The position numbers were made by a program, and so were the translations under genes. Positions 23,569-33,165 of a stretch of 64,000 nucleotides of DNA are shown piece by piece (the first letter of the stretch is position 1; each line of letters starts with the position of its first letter). Origin of the DNA: Rossellomorea vietnamensis (GTDB lineage: Bacteria > Bacillota > Bacilli > Bacillales > Bacillaceae_B); contig NZ_LIXZ01000013.1 of the NCBI RefSeq assembly GCF_001305855.1, positions 47,707 through 111,706 of the forward strand, written 5' to 3'. The notes under the pieces are model-generated. The model was not told the origin of the DNA. It made no database searches and saw only the letters and a program-made list of their open reading frames with translations.

Positions 23569-25620
23569 ATGGGAGACGATCGTCGTACGAAGGTGAATGG
23601 TAAAAGTAAAGATGAACAGCTTGAACAGTATAGGGTGGATGACGAAGGAAAGCATCTTACAACCAATCAAGGGCTGAAGGTATCTGAGGATGAGTTTTCA
23701 CTGAAAGCCGGAGAGCGCGGACCTACTTTAATGGAAGATTTCCACTTCCGGGAGAAGATGACCCACTTCGACCATGAACGGATACCGGAACGGATTGTCC
23801 ATGCACGTGGATTTGCGGCTCATGGAGAGTTCGAACTCTATGACTCTATGAAAGAATATACTATGGCTAAGTTTCTTCAGGATACGTCGACGAAGACTCC
23901 TGTATTTGTACGCTTTTCAACAGTGGCTGGGTCCAGGGGTTCAGCGGAGGCAGTACGTGATGCGCGGGGATTTGCCACGAAATTTTATACAGAAGAAGGG
24001 AATTATGATCTTGTCGGAAACAATATTCCGGTGTTCTTCATTCAGGATGCAATCAAATTCCCGGATCTTGTTCATGCTCTTAAACCTGAGCCGCATAATG
24101 AAATGCCTCAGGCTGCTTCTGCCCACGACACATTCTGGGACTTTATTGCAAATAATCAGGAGTCCGCTCATATGGTGATGTGGGCCATGTCCGATCGGGC
24201 GATTCCACGGAGTTTCCGTATGATGGAAGGATTCGGTGTCCATACATTCCGCCTGGTGAACGAAGAAGGCAAAGCTCATTTTGTGAAATTCCACTGGAAA
24301 CCGGTACTCGGAACACACTCACTCGTATGGGATGAAGCACAGAAGATTAACGGGAAAGACCCTGATTTCCACCGCCGTGATTTATACGAATCAATCGAGG
24401 GAGGGGACTATCCGGAGTATGAACTTGGTGTTCAGCTCATCAAAGAAGAAGATGAGTTCAATTTTGACTTTGATGTCCTCGATCCTACGAAGTTATGGCC
24501 GGAAGAGGAAATCCCTGTGAAGATCGTCGGGAAAATGACCCTGAACCGGAATGTGGACAATGTGTTTGCCGAGACGGAACAGGCGGCATTCCATCCTGGA
24601 TCTGTCGTTCCTGGAATCGATTTCTCCAATGATCCGTTGTTGCAGGGACGCTTATTCTCCTATACAGATACACAATTGATCCGCCTTGGAGGACCGAACT
24701 TCCACGAGCTTCCGGTTAATAGACCTGTATGTCCTTTCCATAATAACCAGCGTGATGGTTATGGACGTCATACGATTAATAAAGGCCAGGTGAGCTATCA
24801 TAACAATTCATTGGCTCATAATACACCGGCCCCTGCTTCGAAGGAAGAAGGCGGGTACACCCACTATCAGGAAAAGATGGAAGGCAGGAAAGTACGTACA
24901 AGAAGTGAAAGCTTCAAGGACCACTTCTCACAGGCGACACTATTCTGGAACAGCATGAGTAAACCTGAGAAGGAGCACATCATTCAAGCCTTCAGTTTTG
25001 AACTGGGAAAAGTGAAGAGCAAATCGGTTCAGAAGCAGATCGTCGATATGTTTGCGAACGTGAGTATGGACCTGGCAAAAGGTTTCGCAGAAGCGATCAA
25101 TATAGAAGTACCTGAAGGAGAAGGATCGAAGGTAACGAAATCTTCACCGGCTTTAAGTCAGGAAAATACGAAAAAGAAGCCGGCTACCCGTAAAGTGGGT
25201 GTCATCGTCGGTAATGGCTTCAAAGGAGAAGAAGTGAATCATGTTCTCTCTGCTCTAAAAGAAGAAGGGGTTCAGCCTGAAATCATAAGTGATAAACTGG
25301 GGACCCGCAAAGGTAATGACGGTACAGAGCTTGAAGTCGACCATACATTCTTAACGGGAGAATCGGTCTTATTCGACAGTCTATACGTTGTAGGTGGAGA
25401 AAACGTTGATAAAAAATTCTCACAAGATACTACCTACTTTGTAAAAGAAGCGTATTCTCACTTTAAACCGATAGGTGCCACCCATGAAGGTTTACACTGG
25501 CTGGAAGAAGCAGGTGTGAAGGGTTCAGGGGTTGTAACCGGAGAAGACATGAAATCATTTGCCCGGGAGTTCACCGCAGCCATTGCGGAACATCGCCATT
25601 GGGATCGTGAATTGATATAA
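23569..25620 (+). CDS. katE: Large-subunit catalase KatE (HPII type)
   Basis: 683 residues, ATG behind AGAGAGGGATG. Clade II heme catalase decomposing hydrogen peroxide. The distal His is in PERIVHARG (about residue 73) and the essential Asn in [11 protein letters not shown] (about 146). The proximal Tyr is in [18 protein letters not shown] (about 360). Residues from about 535 form a DJ-1/PfpI (GATase1-like) domain beginning [16 protein letters not shown], present only in the large catalases. The SigB promoter upstream fits a general-stress catalase. Confidence 0.95.
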   Translation: MGDDRRTKVNGKSKDEQLEQYRVDDEGKHLTTNQGLKVSEDEFSLKAGERGPTLMEDFHFREKMTHFDHERIPERIVHARGFAAHGEFELYDSMKEYTMAKFLQDTSTKTPVFVRFSTVAGSRGSAEAVRDARGFATKFYTEEGNYDLVGNNIPVFFIQDAIKFPDLVHALKPEPHNEMPQAASAHDTFWDFIANNQESAHMVMWAMSDRAIPRSFRMMEGFGVHTFRLVNEEGKAHFVKFHWKPVLGTHSLVWDEAQKINGKDPDFHRRDLYESIEGGDYPEYELGVQLIKEEDEFNFDFDVLDPTKLWPEEEIPVKIVGKMTLNRNVDNVFAETEQAAFHPGSVVPGIDFSNDPLLQGRLFSYTDTQLIRLGGPNFHELPVNRPVCPFHNNQRDGYGRHTINKGQVSYHNNSLAHNTPAPASKEEGGYTHYQEKMEGRKVRTRSESFKDHFSQATLFWNSMSKPEKEHIIQAFSFELGKVKSKSVQKQIVDMFANVSMDLAKGFAEAINIEVPEGEGSKVTKSSPALSQENTKKKPATRKVGVIVGNGFKGEEVNHVLSALKEEGVQPEIISDKLGTRKGNDGTELEVDHTFLTGESVLFDSLYVVGGENVDKKFSQDTTYFVKEAYSHFKPIGATHEGLHWLEEAGVKGSGVVTGEDMKSFAREFTAAIAEHRHWDRELI

Positions 25621-25644
25621 AGCTAAGGATAAGATGAATAGTAG

Positions 25645-25679
25645 AATGCCAGACCTGATTCCAGGTCTGGCATTTTTTA
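25645..25679 (+). terminator. Terminator of katE
   Basis: AATGCCAGACCTG and CAGGTCTGGCATT form a 13-bp stem with a 4-base loop and a T-tail. Confidence 0.9.
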
Positions 25680-25799
25680 TGGTTTAAATAGCCCTTTTTA
25701 CTAGTAAATAGACGTTTATATCATTCGAAACTAGCAATACATACATAAGATAGCCATGTAAGGTGATTTAAAAGTACTGAATAAGTGAGGTGATTATGG

Positions 25800-25958
25800 A
25801 TGAGTGCCGGTCATTCTCATAACGAATTTGATTTTTACAGCTTGCTATTAGTTCTGTTAATTGTAGCTTTTCTAGTTCTACTTGCAATTAACCCTCTAGC
25901 AGCATTGATTGTTGGAATCGCTATTTTGGTTCTACTAGCCGTTAGTGCCATTAGCTAA
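25800..25958 (+). CDS. Small single/double-TM protein, 52 residues
   Basis: ATG at 25800 with GTGAGGTGATT upstream; an ATG at 25796 in another frame stops after eight codons. The first 12 residues are polar (MSAGHSHNEFDF). The rest is one long or two short hydrophobic helices, rich in Leu, Ile, Val and Ala. No known family is recognised. The ribosome site and clean reading frame favour a real gene. Confidence 0.55.
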   Translation: MSAGHSHNEFDFYSLLLVLLIVAFLVLLAINPLAALIVGIAILVLLAVSAIS

Positions 25959-26051
25959 TATTTAAAGATTCACCATTCCTTGAAGACGGGATGAGGAGTC
26001 TTCAAGGAATACCATTACATTGAAAACTGCAAAAAGATGGAGGGGAAAACG

Positions 26052-26480
26052 ATGAGTGAAAAAAATAATCCACTAGAAGGACTTATGGATCTGATCAACC
26101 AATACACAAAAGAAGATGAGAGTAAACTGGATCTGGAAACGGCAAAAGAAAAGGTAAGTTCATTACTGAATGAGGATCATCTTAAAGGACTGTTAGGTTC
26201 GGAAGGAAAGGGGTCTCTGGATGCACTAGGTTCACTTGGAAACTTAGGGTCCATGGCAAACATGATGAATATTCTTCCAATGATTGAAAAGGTGGTGAAT
26301 CAGCGTATGTATAAAAAACAATCCGAATCCTACAAGCATGATGGTTGTAAAAAAGACAAGCATCAAGACATCAAAGATCTTCTAGAAGAGATTCTGGAAG
26401 AACTAAAGAAGATTAAAAAATGTACTTGCCATAAAAAGAAGCATGGATGCTACAAAGACAACTGGGAGCATTGGTATTAA
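26052..26480 (+). CDS. Hypothetical protein with coiled-coil and Cys/His-rich tail
   Basis: 142 residues, ATG at 26052 behind GGAGGGGAAAACG; the upstream ATG at 26037 would put that site in the coding region. Residues 10-70 are acidic and helical, with a Gly/Leu/Ser-rich stretch (LDALGSLGNLGSMANMMN). Residues about 100-125 (IKDLLEEILEELKKIKKC) look like a short coiled coil. The last 25 residues hold Cys, His and aromatic residues (CTCHKKKHGCYKDNWEHWY), a possible metal site. The family is not recognised. A spore-associated role is conceivable but unsupported. Confidence 0.65.
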   Translation: MSEKNNPLEGLMDLINQYTKEDESKLDLETAKEKVSSLLNEDHLKGLLGSEGKGSLDALGSLGNLGSMANMMNILPMIEKVVNQRMYKKQSESYKHDGCKKDKHQDIKDLLEEILEELKKIKKCTCHKKKHGCYKDNWEHWY

Positions 26481-26482
26481 TG

Positions 26483-26512
26483 GAGTCGGCGTATATGCCG
26501 GCTTTTTTTTGT
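26483..26512 (+). terminator. Terminator of the Cys/His-tail gene
   Basis: GTCGGC and GCCGGC pair around GTATAT, followed by T8. Confidence 0.8.
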
Positions 26513-26629
26513 GCAATTCAGGATGGGTATACCAATAAATCAATTATTTGATTTCTCTATTCCACCCTACTATACTCTTCAATCAACGGGAAAATAAATT
26601 CCAACCAAAAATTTCCATAAGCAAAAATC

Positions 26630-26701
26630 TTGAAAGTCAAAAAAGGTCAAAGTATACTGTGTTTATAAGGTCAAATAAAGTCAAAGTCAAACATAGTCAA
26701 A
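26630..26701 (+). promoter_or_regulatory. clpE promoter with three CtsR operators
   Basis: Sigma-A promoter TTGAAA (26630-26635), 17-base spacer, TATACT (26653-26658). Three exact matches to the CtsR heptad pair RGTCAAANANRGTCAAA lie at 26635-26651 (inside the promoter spacer), 26669-26685 and 26685-26701. A further inverted GGTCAAAT half-site follows near 26708. Confidence 0.9.
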
Positions 26702-26775
26702 TTTTGATTTGACCTTAACTATAAACCTACTAATAAACTATTTATATATAACAAGACAACAGGAGGTCATGTTTC

Positions 26776-28917
26776 ATGAAATGCCAAGTATGTCAACACA
26801 ATCAAGCAACGGTTGAAGTGTATACGCAAGTGAATGGTAATAAATTCAGTATGAAAATGTGTTCTGCTTGCTTTCAAAAGCAGCAAATCCCTTCTGGCAT
26901 TCAAGGAGGATTCCCGTTTGATGAATTGTTCAAAGGGATGAATATGGGTGGAAGTCCAGACCACGGATTCCATAACCAACATCAGCCAACTTCACCTCAA
27001 ACGAAAGGTGGAAACGGAAATGGAGGAAACGGCATCCTCGATCAGTTTAGCCGTAATGTCACTGGAGCAGCCAAAGCCGGCTTGATCGATCCGGTTATCG
27101 GTCGTGACAAAGAAGTGGATCGTGTGATTGAGATTCTGAACCGCCGCAATAAAAACAATCCGGTACTGATCGGTGAGCCCGGTGTCGGGAAAACAGCCAT
27201 AGCGGAAGGATTGGCACGTAAAATCGTAGCAGGTGATGTGCCGTCAAAATTATTGAATAAAGAAGTATATGTGATGGATGTTGCTTCCTTGACAGCTGGT
27301 ACTGGCGTTAGGGGATCATTCGAGGAACGGATGAAAGCCATCATCAATGAATTGCAAAGTCGTGAGAACGTCATGCTGTTCATCGATGAGATCCATCAAT
27401 TAGTGGGAGCAGGTTCTGCAGAAGGGTCCATGGATGCAGGGAATATCCTAAAGCCGGCCCTTGCCCGTGGTGAACTGCAGGTGATTGGGGCGACAACCCT
27501 TAAAGAGTATCGTCAAATCGAAAAAGATGCGGCACTCGAACGCCGCTTCCAGCCTGTTATGGTCAATGAGCCTACACAAGAAGAAGCCATTGAAATTCTA
27601 AAGGGTTTAAAAAACCGCTATGAAGACTATCATGGGGTGGAATTCACCGACGAGAGCATCGAGGCTTGTGTGAAATTATCCCACCGCTATATACAGGACC
27701 GATTCCTGCCGGATAAAGCGATTGATCTGATGGATGAGGCAGGTTCAAAAGTGAACCTTCTATCTGAAGGCAAGGATAAAACGGCCCTCCACAAAAGATT
27801 ACATGAGGTAAGATTGAAGAAAGAGCAGGCAACGAAAGAAGAAAATTATGAGCAGGCAGCACTTCTCAGAGATCAGGAAGCGGACTTGGAGGAACAACTA
27901 GGCCGTGGTATTTCTGATTCGAAGGCACTTGTAGAAAAGGAATTGATTCAGGCGATCATTGAAACCAAAACAGGCATCCCTGTTGGAAAGCTTCAAAGTG
28001 ATGATCGCAAACGGATGAAGTCCCTTGAAGAAAACCTTGCTCATAAAGTGATCGGACAGGAGGAAGCCGTGAAAAAAGTGGCGAAATCCATCCGACGCAG
28101 TCGGGCAGGCCTGAAAGCAAAGCACCGTCCAATCGGCACATTCCTTTTTGTCGGACCGACGGGGGTAGGGAAAACAGAATTAACAAAGACACTGGCAGAA
28201 GAGTTGTTTGGATCTAAAGATTCCATGCTTCGACTGGATATGAGTGAGTATATGGAGAAACACTCTGTTTCTAAGTTGATTGGTTCCCCTCCAGGGTATG
28301 TAGGTCATGAGGAATCCGGTCAACTGACGGAAAAAGTACGAAGAAATCCTTACTCCATCATACTCCTGGATGAAATTGAAAAAGCCCACCCGGATGTTCA
28401 GCATATGTTCCTGCAGATTCTTGAAGATGGGCGTCTGACGGATAGTCAGGGAAGAACGGTCAGCTTCAAAGAGACTGTGATCATCATGACAAGCAACGCT
28501 GGGGTGACGGACAAGAAAGAAGCAGTCGTCGGTTTCGATACGGGAGGTACAGATGCCATTAAAGAAACGAACATTCTTCAATCACTTGGTGCCTACTTTA
28601 AGCCGGAATTTCTGAACCGATTTGACAGTATCATTGAATTCAAATCTCTGGAAAAAGAAGAACTGCTTCAAATTCTTGATCTGATGCTGAATGAGCTTCA
28701 GGCAGAACTCAAGGAGCAGGGGATTACCATGACGATCGATGGGGAAGCGAAGCGCAAGCTCGTGGAACTCGGGTATCATCCTGAATTTGGTGCACGACCA
28801 TTGCGCCGCGTAATCCAAGAAAGAGTGGAAGATAAAATTGCCGACTTCCTTCTTGATGAAGAAGGTGTGGCGGAAATGAACGTGTCACTTGAAAATGATG
28901 AGATTATCGTGAAATAA
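26776..28917 (+). CDS. clpE: ATP-dependent Clp protease ATPase ClpE
   Basis: 713 residues, ATG behind AGGAGGTCATG. The N-terminal zinc finger (CQVC at 3-6, CSAC near 34-37) distinguishes ClpE from ClpC. AAA-1 has Walker [10 protein letters not shown] (about 133) and Walker [14 protein letters not shown]-like helix (about 340-375) joins to AAA-2, with Walker [10 protein letters not shown] (about 460) and [12 protein letters not shown]. It unfolds misfolded proteins for ClpP. The CtsR array upstream fits the heat-shock regulation known in B. subtilis. Confidence 0.95.
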   Translation: MKCQVCQHNQATVEVYTQVNGNKFSMKMCSACFQKQQIPSGIQGGFPFDELFKGMNMGGSPDHGFHNQHQPTSPQTKGGNGNGGNGILDQFSRNVTGAAKAGLIDPVIGRDKEVDRVIEILNRRNKNNPVLIGEPGVGKTAIAEGLARKIVAGDVPSKLLNKEVYVMDVASLTAGTGVRGSFEERMKAIINELQSRENVMLFIDEIHQLVGAGSAEGSMDAGNILKPALARGELQVIGATTLKEYRQIEKDAALERRFQPVMVNEPTQEEAIEILKGLKNRYEDYHGVEFTDESIEACVKLSHRYIQDRFLPDKAIDLMDEAGSKVNLLSEGKDKTALHKRLHEVRLKKEQATKEENYEQAALLRDQEADLEEQLGRGISDSKALVEKELIQAIIETKTGIPVGKLQSDDRKRMKSLEENLAHKVIGQEEAVKKVAKSIRRSRAGLKAKHRPIGTFLFVGPTGVGKTELTKTLAEELFGSKDSMLRLDMSEYMEKHSVSKLIGSPPGYVGHEESGQLTEKVRRNPYSIILLDEIEKAHPDVQHMFLQILEDGRLTDSQGRTVSFKETVIIMTSNAGVTDKKEAVVGFDTGGTDAIKETNILQSLGAYFKPEFLNRFDSIIEFKSLEKEELLQILDLMLNELQAELKEQGITMTIDGEAKRKLVELGYHPEFGARPLRRVIQERVEDKIADFLLDEEGVAEMNVSLENDEIIVK

Positions 28918-28919
28918 AT

Positions 28920-28961
28920 TGAAAAAGAAGCATCCGGAATTTTGAGGGTGCTTCTTTTTCT
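28920..28961 (+). terminator. Terminator of clpE
   Basis: GAAAAAGAAGCATCC pairs with GGGTGCTTCTTTTTC around a 10-12 base loop. Confidence 0.85.
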
Positions 28962-29057
28962 TTATTCTTTTCGTTTTAATATCGCGATATAAATGGCCAT
29001 CGCAATATAAACACAAATAACCGATACAATAAAAACAGGGGTAGGAAAGGAAGTCAT
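28962..29057 (-). CDS. 31-residue putative membrane peptide
   Basis: ATG with GTGAGG nine bases upstream, starting 10 bases after the stop of the CBO0543-type gene, so co-transcription is likely. The sequence is one hydrophobic helix (VFIVSVICVYIAMAIYIAIL) flanked by MTSFPTP and a basic KRKE end. No family is recognised; the short length keeps this tentative. Confidence 0.4.
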   Translation of the reverse strand: MTSFPTPVFIVSVICVYIAMAIYIAILKRKE

Positions 29058-29067
29058 CGAAACAGCC

Positions 29068-29580
29068 TCACTTTAATTCATGAAAAGATGGATGGAAAAT
29101 CAGTAAAAGGATGCCAATGATCGGAATCGAAATGATGAGTGCAAGCAACGGTTTTTTGTGATGCAATCCCAAGATGGTAAACATGATGATATTAAAAACA
29201 GCAGACCATCCTAAGTTCCAGCCATTTTCGTAAATGAACAAACCTTTTTTGTGAAATAAGTACTCCAGGAACGTAAAGTAAGTAATCCAGCTTGAGACAT
29301 ATAGAATCTTCTTTTTACGATAGGGAAAATAACGAAGATAGATCATAATCACCACCGGAATGATAAAAAAGGTGAAAACGAAATCGATCAACGTATGATT
29401 GAGCCAGTCAACCGTCACCGCTTTATACTCCCATAAGGTGTGGTTGTAAAAAATCAGGTTATAGGTGAGATTGCAAATGATATAAAATTGAACCGTTGGA
29501 TAAAAATCTTTCCACCGTTTCCAATCAATAAAGAACTTTGCGAAAAGTAAATAAACCACTACTACTAGTATTAGATACAT
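29068..29580 (-). CDS. CBO0543-family membrane protein
   Basis: 170 residues from the ATG at 29580, which has AAGGA 11 bases upstream; the in-frame ATG at 29607 would give 179 residues but has no clear ribosome site. Five or so transmembrane helices with Trp/Tyr-rich loops; the pattern (FFIDWKRWKDFYPTVQFYI..NLTYNLIFYNHTLWEY) matches the CBO0543 family of integral membrane proteins common in Bacilli and Clostridia. No function is known. Confidence 0.75.
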   Translation of the reverse strand: MYLILVVVVYLLFAKFFIDWKRWKDFYPTVQFYIICNLTYNLIFYNHTLWEYKAVTVDWLNHTLIDFVFTFFIIPVVIMIYLRYFPYRKKKILYVSSWITYFTFLEYLFHKKGLFIYENGWNLGWSAVFNIIMFTILGLHHKKPLLALIISIPIIGILLLIFHPSFHELK

Positions 29581-29651
29581 ATCGGATACAATCCTTGTTT
29601 TTTCCATTAGTATGGACGTAACAGGAAAGGAATAGACCCTGTGTAAAGAGA

Positions 29652-29684
29652 AAGTGCCTGATTCGGTTGAGAATCAGGCACCTT
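29652..29684 (-). terminator. Probable terminator of the HAD phosphatase gene
   Basis: GTGCCTGATTC and GAATCAGGCAC form an 11-bp stem; the following minus-strand sequence is T-rich but interrupted. Confidence 0.65.
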
Positions 29685-29692
29685 TATTCTAA

Positions 29693-30439
29693 TTAGTTCA
29701 TTTCTTTCAGTACTTTATCGATTGCTTGAGCGACTCCGTGATCAGTATTGATCCCTGTCACCCAGTCGGCTGCTTCTTTCACTGCTTCCTGAGCGTTGCC
29801 CATGGCCACACCGAATCCTGCTTCACGGATCATCGCGATGTCATTCATACTGTCCCCGACTGCCATGACCTGATCCATTGATAGGTCCAGCCATTTACAC
29901 ACCTTCACCAATGCAGCCGCCTTATTGACCCCTGCTGGATTGATCTCGATGTTGGTGGGTGATGAATTCGTAATTTCAAGTGCTTCATTCTTCACCAGTT
30001 CGTCCATCATGACTTTACGGACATCATCATCCTGGATATCAAAGCCAAACTTCAGCCAGTTATAAGATTCGATATCCTGATTAAAAGTTTTCCTGCTATT
30101 GAATAAGCCTTGGGACGTGGAAGACCAGAAATACACATCATGCTCTTCTTTAAGCTCCCATAGCTGCTTTACAAGATCAATATCAAGAGGGATGCGATCT
30201 ACAAGATTGTATTCATGATCGTAGATTTCCCCGCCATTCACGGTGACAAGGTAAGAGGAGCGACCAAGCTCATCTGAAATATCCCTGCATGTAAATAGGG
30301 AGCGGCCGGTACTCAGTACAACATGAATTCCCTTTTCCTTTGCCCGCTGAATGGCTTGTTCGTTTTCCGGGGATACCTCGCCCTCATGATTGACGAGTGT
30401 CCCATCCATATCCAGTGCAATCAGTTTAATATCCTTCAT
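29693..30439 (-). CDS. Cof-type HAD-IIB family phosphatase (YkrA/YwpJ-like)
   Basis: 248 residues. ATG at 30439 follows AAGGACGTGATAAGA; the ATG at 30466 lacks a ribosome site. HAD motif I DMDGTLV (about 8-14) carries the nucleophile Asp; motif II is LSTGR; motif IV GDSMNDIAMI (about 195) binds Mg2+. The type-IIB cap occupies the middle. These enzymes dephosphorylate sugar phosphates, FMN or other small phosphates. A hairpin with GTGCCTGATTC ends (29652-29683) follows and probably terminates it. Confidence 0.9.
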   Translation of the reverse strand: MKDIKLIALDMDGTLVNHEGEVSPENEQAIQRAKEKGIHVVLSTGRSLFTCRDISDELGRSSYLVTVNGGEIYDHEYNLVDRIPLDIDLVKQLWELKEEHDVYFWSSTSQGLFNSRKTFNQDIESYNWLKFGFDIQDDDVRKVMMDELVKNEALEITNSSPTNIEINPAGVNKAAALVKVCKWLDLSMDQVMAVGDSMNDIAMIREAGFGVAMGNAQEAVKEAADWVTGINTDHGVAQAIDKVLKEMN

Positions 30440-30599
30440 TCTTATCACGTCCTTCTTTTCATTCATCTACAGTGTAATATAAAGAGAGCGAAACTCCTAG
30501 GAAGGTGACTTGCTGAAGGGCATGAGTTCCTAAATCGGGGACTTCCTATTACAATAAGGTTAAAACATAGTTGAGAGGAAGAAGGGGAGGTGAACAAGC

Positions 30600-30965
30600 A
30601 TGAAGCCGTTTACTGAACGGGCGGTGAACATCATAGCCGATATTCCTCAGGGAAAGGTCATGACGTACGGGCAAATTGCAGAGCTTGCAGGAAGCCCGAG
30701 GGCGGCAAGGCAGGTCGTGAGGATACTACACTCCATGAGTGAAAAGTATAAACTCCCCTGGCACAGGGTTCTAAACAGCAAAGGGGAAATCGGATTTCGT
30801 GATGAGGAGCAAATGATGGGCCAAAGGCTGTCCCTTGAAGCGGAGGGAGTCCATTTTATAGGGAATAACAGGATTGAGCTTGGGAAATATCAGCATCACC
30901 CTGAATCTGAGTGGAACACACATACTGAAGTTTCAATCAAACAAACCGAAAATGAGGGCAAATAA
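30600..30965 (+). CDS. Alkyltransferase-like protein (ATL, MGMT family)
   Basis: 121 residues, ATG behind GGGGAGGTG. The DNA-binding fold of O6-alkylguanine-DNA alkyltransferase is present: VMTYGQIAELAGSPRAARQV (helix-turn-helix with Arg finger). The active-site motif reads PWHRV in place of PCHRV, so the acceptor cysteine is replaced by Trp. Such ATL proteins bind O6-alkylguanine lesions and hand them to nucleotide excision repair instead of removing the alkyl group. The last ~20 residues overlap the 3' end of the convergent gene 30933-31115. Confidence 0.9.
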   Translation: MKPFTERAVNIIADIPQGKVMTYGQIAELAGSPRAARQVVRILHSMSEKYKLPWHRVLNSKGEIGFRDEEQMMGQRLSLEAEGVHFIGNNRIELGKYQHHPESEWNTHTEVSIKQTENEGK

Positions 30966-31115
30966 AGTCAGAAGGCCCGTGAACCCAATGATGGTATAAC
31001 CGATGATCCGGATCCCGAGTGGAAGACTTCCCATTTCGGGCTTGTTCATGGGTGCCCCTTCGATTTTAGACATATGGTCAATCACATCATTAAACGGTTG
31101 TTTACGATTTGTCAT
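30933..31115 (-). CDS. 60-residue single-TM protein
   Basis: ATG with GGGGAAGGATACT upstream. An N-terminal polar part (about 1-32, with HMSKIEGAPMNKPEMGSLP) is followed by one transmembrane helix (IRIIGYTIIGFTGLLTLFALIFGLF). The 3' end overlaps the ATL gene by 33 bases tail to tail. The family is not recognised. Confidence 0.65.
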   Translation of the reverse strand: MTNRKQPFNDVIDHMSKIEGAPMNKPEMGSLPLGIRIIGYTIIGFTGLLTLFALIFGLFD

Positions 31116-31142
31116 AGTATCCTTCCCCTCTGTATTTTACCA

Positions 31143-31173
31143 TAAAAAGGTAACCTCATTATAGGTTACCTTT
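31143..31173 (-). terminator. Terminator of the UbiB-like kinase gene
   Basis: AAAAAGGTAACCT and AGGTTACCTTTTT pair around a 5-6 base loop; symmetrical. Confidence 0.9.
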
Positions 31174-31179
31174 TTAGAT

Positions 31180-32802
31180 TTAATGCAATTGTCCATTCTT
31201 CAACTTCTTCAACCAGTTTCTTTGCTTCGTGGCAATTATCCAATACGCAGCTAAACCGATTCCTGCAAGTCCAAAGCTACCTTGCCAGATGACCTCCATA
31301 CCGAACGCAAGTCCTGAGAATCCCCCAATGCATCCTGCAAGCAGAAGGATAAAAGCCTGCTTTTTTTGGCTCTCAAATATCTTGAACTGAAAGCCGTTTA
31401 GCTGATGATGATCCTTTTGTTCCAATGCTTTTTCCGGTATATCCAACAACTGCCGTACTTTTTGAACGGTCTGAAATAGAGGTTGGGCGCTGACCCATTT
31501 CATGAGAAGCTCCCATTTGTTCGTGTTCCCATCCTTCACCCAATCCATGAAGGCTGGTTTAACGACATCAAGGGTTTCCTCATTGGGATTCAATGTGTGG
31601 ACAAGTCCTTCGATGGTGGCGAAGGATCGCCCTAAAAAGATAAAGCGTGTCGGAACCTGTACAGGAAGTGATTTGACCATTTCGTTGATTTCCTTCTTTA
31701 CTGATATCAAATCCATCTGTTTAAACTGCTCCATATCAAGAGAGACAAATTCCTTTAGCACAGGCTCAATCGTCTTCGGACTGGCGTCTGGAAGCAGGAA
31801 CCCCAATTCGGCAAGAGCTTCCGAAGCTTTCCGGAAATTCTTTAGAAGAACCCCTTCGAGAAGATCTTGGAAATGGGCTGAATCCCTTTTTGAGATTTCC
31901 CCGATCATCCCGTAATCCAATAAAACGAATGTACCATCAGGCTGAAGCAGAATGTTCCCAGCATGGGGATCGGCATGAAAGATTCCGGGCTCAAGCCACT
32001 GAGGGAGGAAGAGCCGGAATAGTTCCTGTGAGAGCTTCTGGCCATTCAGTCCATACAATTCAATCGCTTCTCTATCATTCAATCGAACACCATCGACCCA
32101 TTCCATCACCAATACTTTATCTGTACAGAGTTCAGGGTACATCGTCGGGATCTTCACATTGGCATGATCTTTAAACCTCTGTTTAAAAGAAATGGCAGTA
32201 CTCATTTCTTTGGAAAAGTCGAGCTCCTGCTCGATGACCTGTTTCAATTCTCTATATAGCATCTTAAAATCGATGAATCCTTTTGGCATGGGAGCAAAAT
32301 GCCGGGCAAACCAGATGATGATGGACAACGTCCGGAAATCAGTCTTCACAAGAGAAGGGATCTCCGGCCTTTGTACCTTGATGGCTGCTTGTGTGCCATC
32401 AAGCAATGTCGCTTTGTACACTTCTCCGATGGAAGCCGAAGCGATGGCTTCTTTATCTATGCTTTGTATCTTAGAAGAAAGGGAACTTCCCCATTCCCCT
32501 TCAAGAACGGATTCAATCTTTTCCCAAGGTGAAGGAGGTACATGGTCAACCAAGTCCTGAATTTGATTGATGAACCCTTTCGGGAGCAAATCCTCCCGTA
32601 TACTCAACAGTTGTCCAACTTTGATCAACACGCCATTCAGTTCAAAAAGGGTTTCTTTGAACTCTTTTCCGATTCGTTCCCAAAGCTTTTCTTTGTCCCA
32701 TTGAGACTTACCCCGCAGCCGGTACCAGTAGACCCTCACCACTATGGATAAGGCGAGTGATAATACCTTCCACATTCTCCAAAGCTTGTTTTGTGACTTC
32801 AT
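31180..32802 (-). CDS. AarF/UbiB/ABC1 family atypical kinase
   Basis: 540 residues, ATG behind GGGGGATGAAACA. The ABC1 fold has the Ala-rich loop EAIASASIGEVYKATL, Lys in AAIKVQRP, and the catalytic/metal motifs ADPHAGNILL (about 278) and LLDYGMIG (about 298). Two hydrophobic segments at the C-terminus (about 475-515) anchor it in the membrane. Family members support quinone biosynthesis or lipid homeostasis; in a menaquinone-using Bacillus the precise role is not established. Confidence 0.9.
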   Translation of the reverse strand: MKSQNKLWRMWKVLSLALSIVVRVYWYRLRGKSQWDKEKLWERIGKEFKETLFELNGVLIKVGQLLSIREDLLPKGFINQIQDLVDHVPPSPWEKIESVLEGEWGSSLSSKIQSIDKEAIASASIGEVYKATLLDGTQAAIKVQRPEIPSLVKTDFRTLSIIIWFARHFAPMPKGFIDFKMLYRELKQVIEQELDFSKEMSTAISFKQRFKDHANVKIPTMYPELCTDKVLVMEWVDGVRLNDREAIELYGLNGQKLSQELFRLFLPQWLEPGIFHADPHAGNILLQPDGTFVLLDYGMIGEISKRDSAHFQDLLEGVLLKNFRKASEALAELGFLLPDASPKTIEPVLKEFVSLDMEQFKQMDLISVKKEINEMVKSLPVQVPTRFIFLGRSFATIEGLVHTLNPNEETLDVVKPAFMDWVKDGNTNKWELLMKWVSAQPLFQTVQKVRQLLDIPEKALEQKDHHQLNGFQFKIFESQKKQAFILLLAGCIGGFSGLAFGMEVIWQGSFGLAGIGLAAYWIIATKQRNWLKKLKNGQLH

Positions 32803-33011
32803 TGTTTCATCCCCCGCATTCGGAAACTGTTTATATGTCTATTATGTAGTACGAAAGTAAAATAGGAAAGTTTCACTTAAATCAACGTCATTGATTCTAA
32901 AACGTTAATTTGGAAAGAAATTTGATAAGTGATATACCGTTGAAAATTCAGCACCTGTACTCATCATAATATTCAAGACTTTGACACCTTTGTGAACGAC
33001 ATGAAAGCCTA

Positions 33012-33040
33012 TTGTATTAAGGTGTAAGAAGAGGTATAGT
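33012..33040 (+). promoter_or_regulatory. Sigma-A promoter of doxX
   Basis: TTGTAT (33012-33017), 17-base spacer, TATAGT (33035-33040), placing the transcript start near 33047. Confidence 0.6.
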
Positions 33041-33055
33041 AAGAGTGTAAAGAAC

Positions 33056-33073
33056 ATGTGAAACAATTCACAA
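33056..33073 (+). promoter_or_regulatory. Rex operator 1 of doxX
   Basis: ATGTGAAACAATTCACAA matches TTGTGAA-N4-TTCACAA at all but the first base. It lies just downstream of the predicted transcription start. Confidence 0.8.
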
Positions 33074-33118
33074 TCACACGAATATAAATGACAACAAGAC
33101 ATCTTAACGCAATGATAT

Positions 33119-33136
33119 TTGTGAAAAGTTTCACAA
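33119..33136 (+). promoter_or_regulatory. Rex operator 2 of doxX
   Basis: TTGTGAAAAGTTTCACAA is a perfect TTGTGAA-N4-TTCACAA Rex site. It is 63 bases centre to centre from operator 1 and ends 13 bases before the ribosome binding site. Confidence 0.85.
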
Positions 33137-33165
33137 ATTATACATTCAAAAGGAGATGATCCATC

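Larger units (their letters stand above)
32803..33165 (+). other. 363-base intergenic region upstream of doxX
   Basis: Nothing coding is seen in the first 200 bases. The right part holds the doxX promoter (33012-33040) and two Rex boxes (33056-33073, 33119-33136). Confidence 0.7.
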
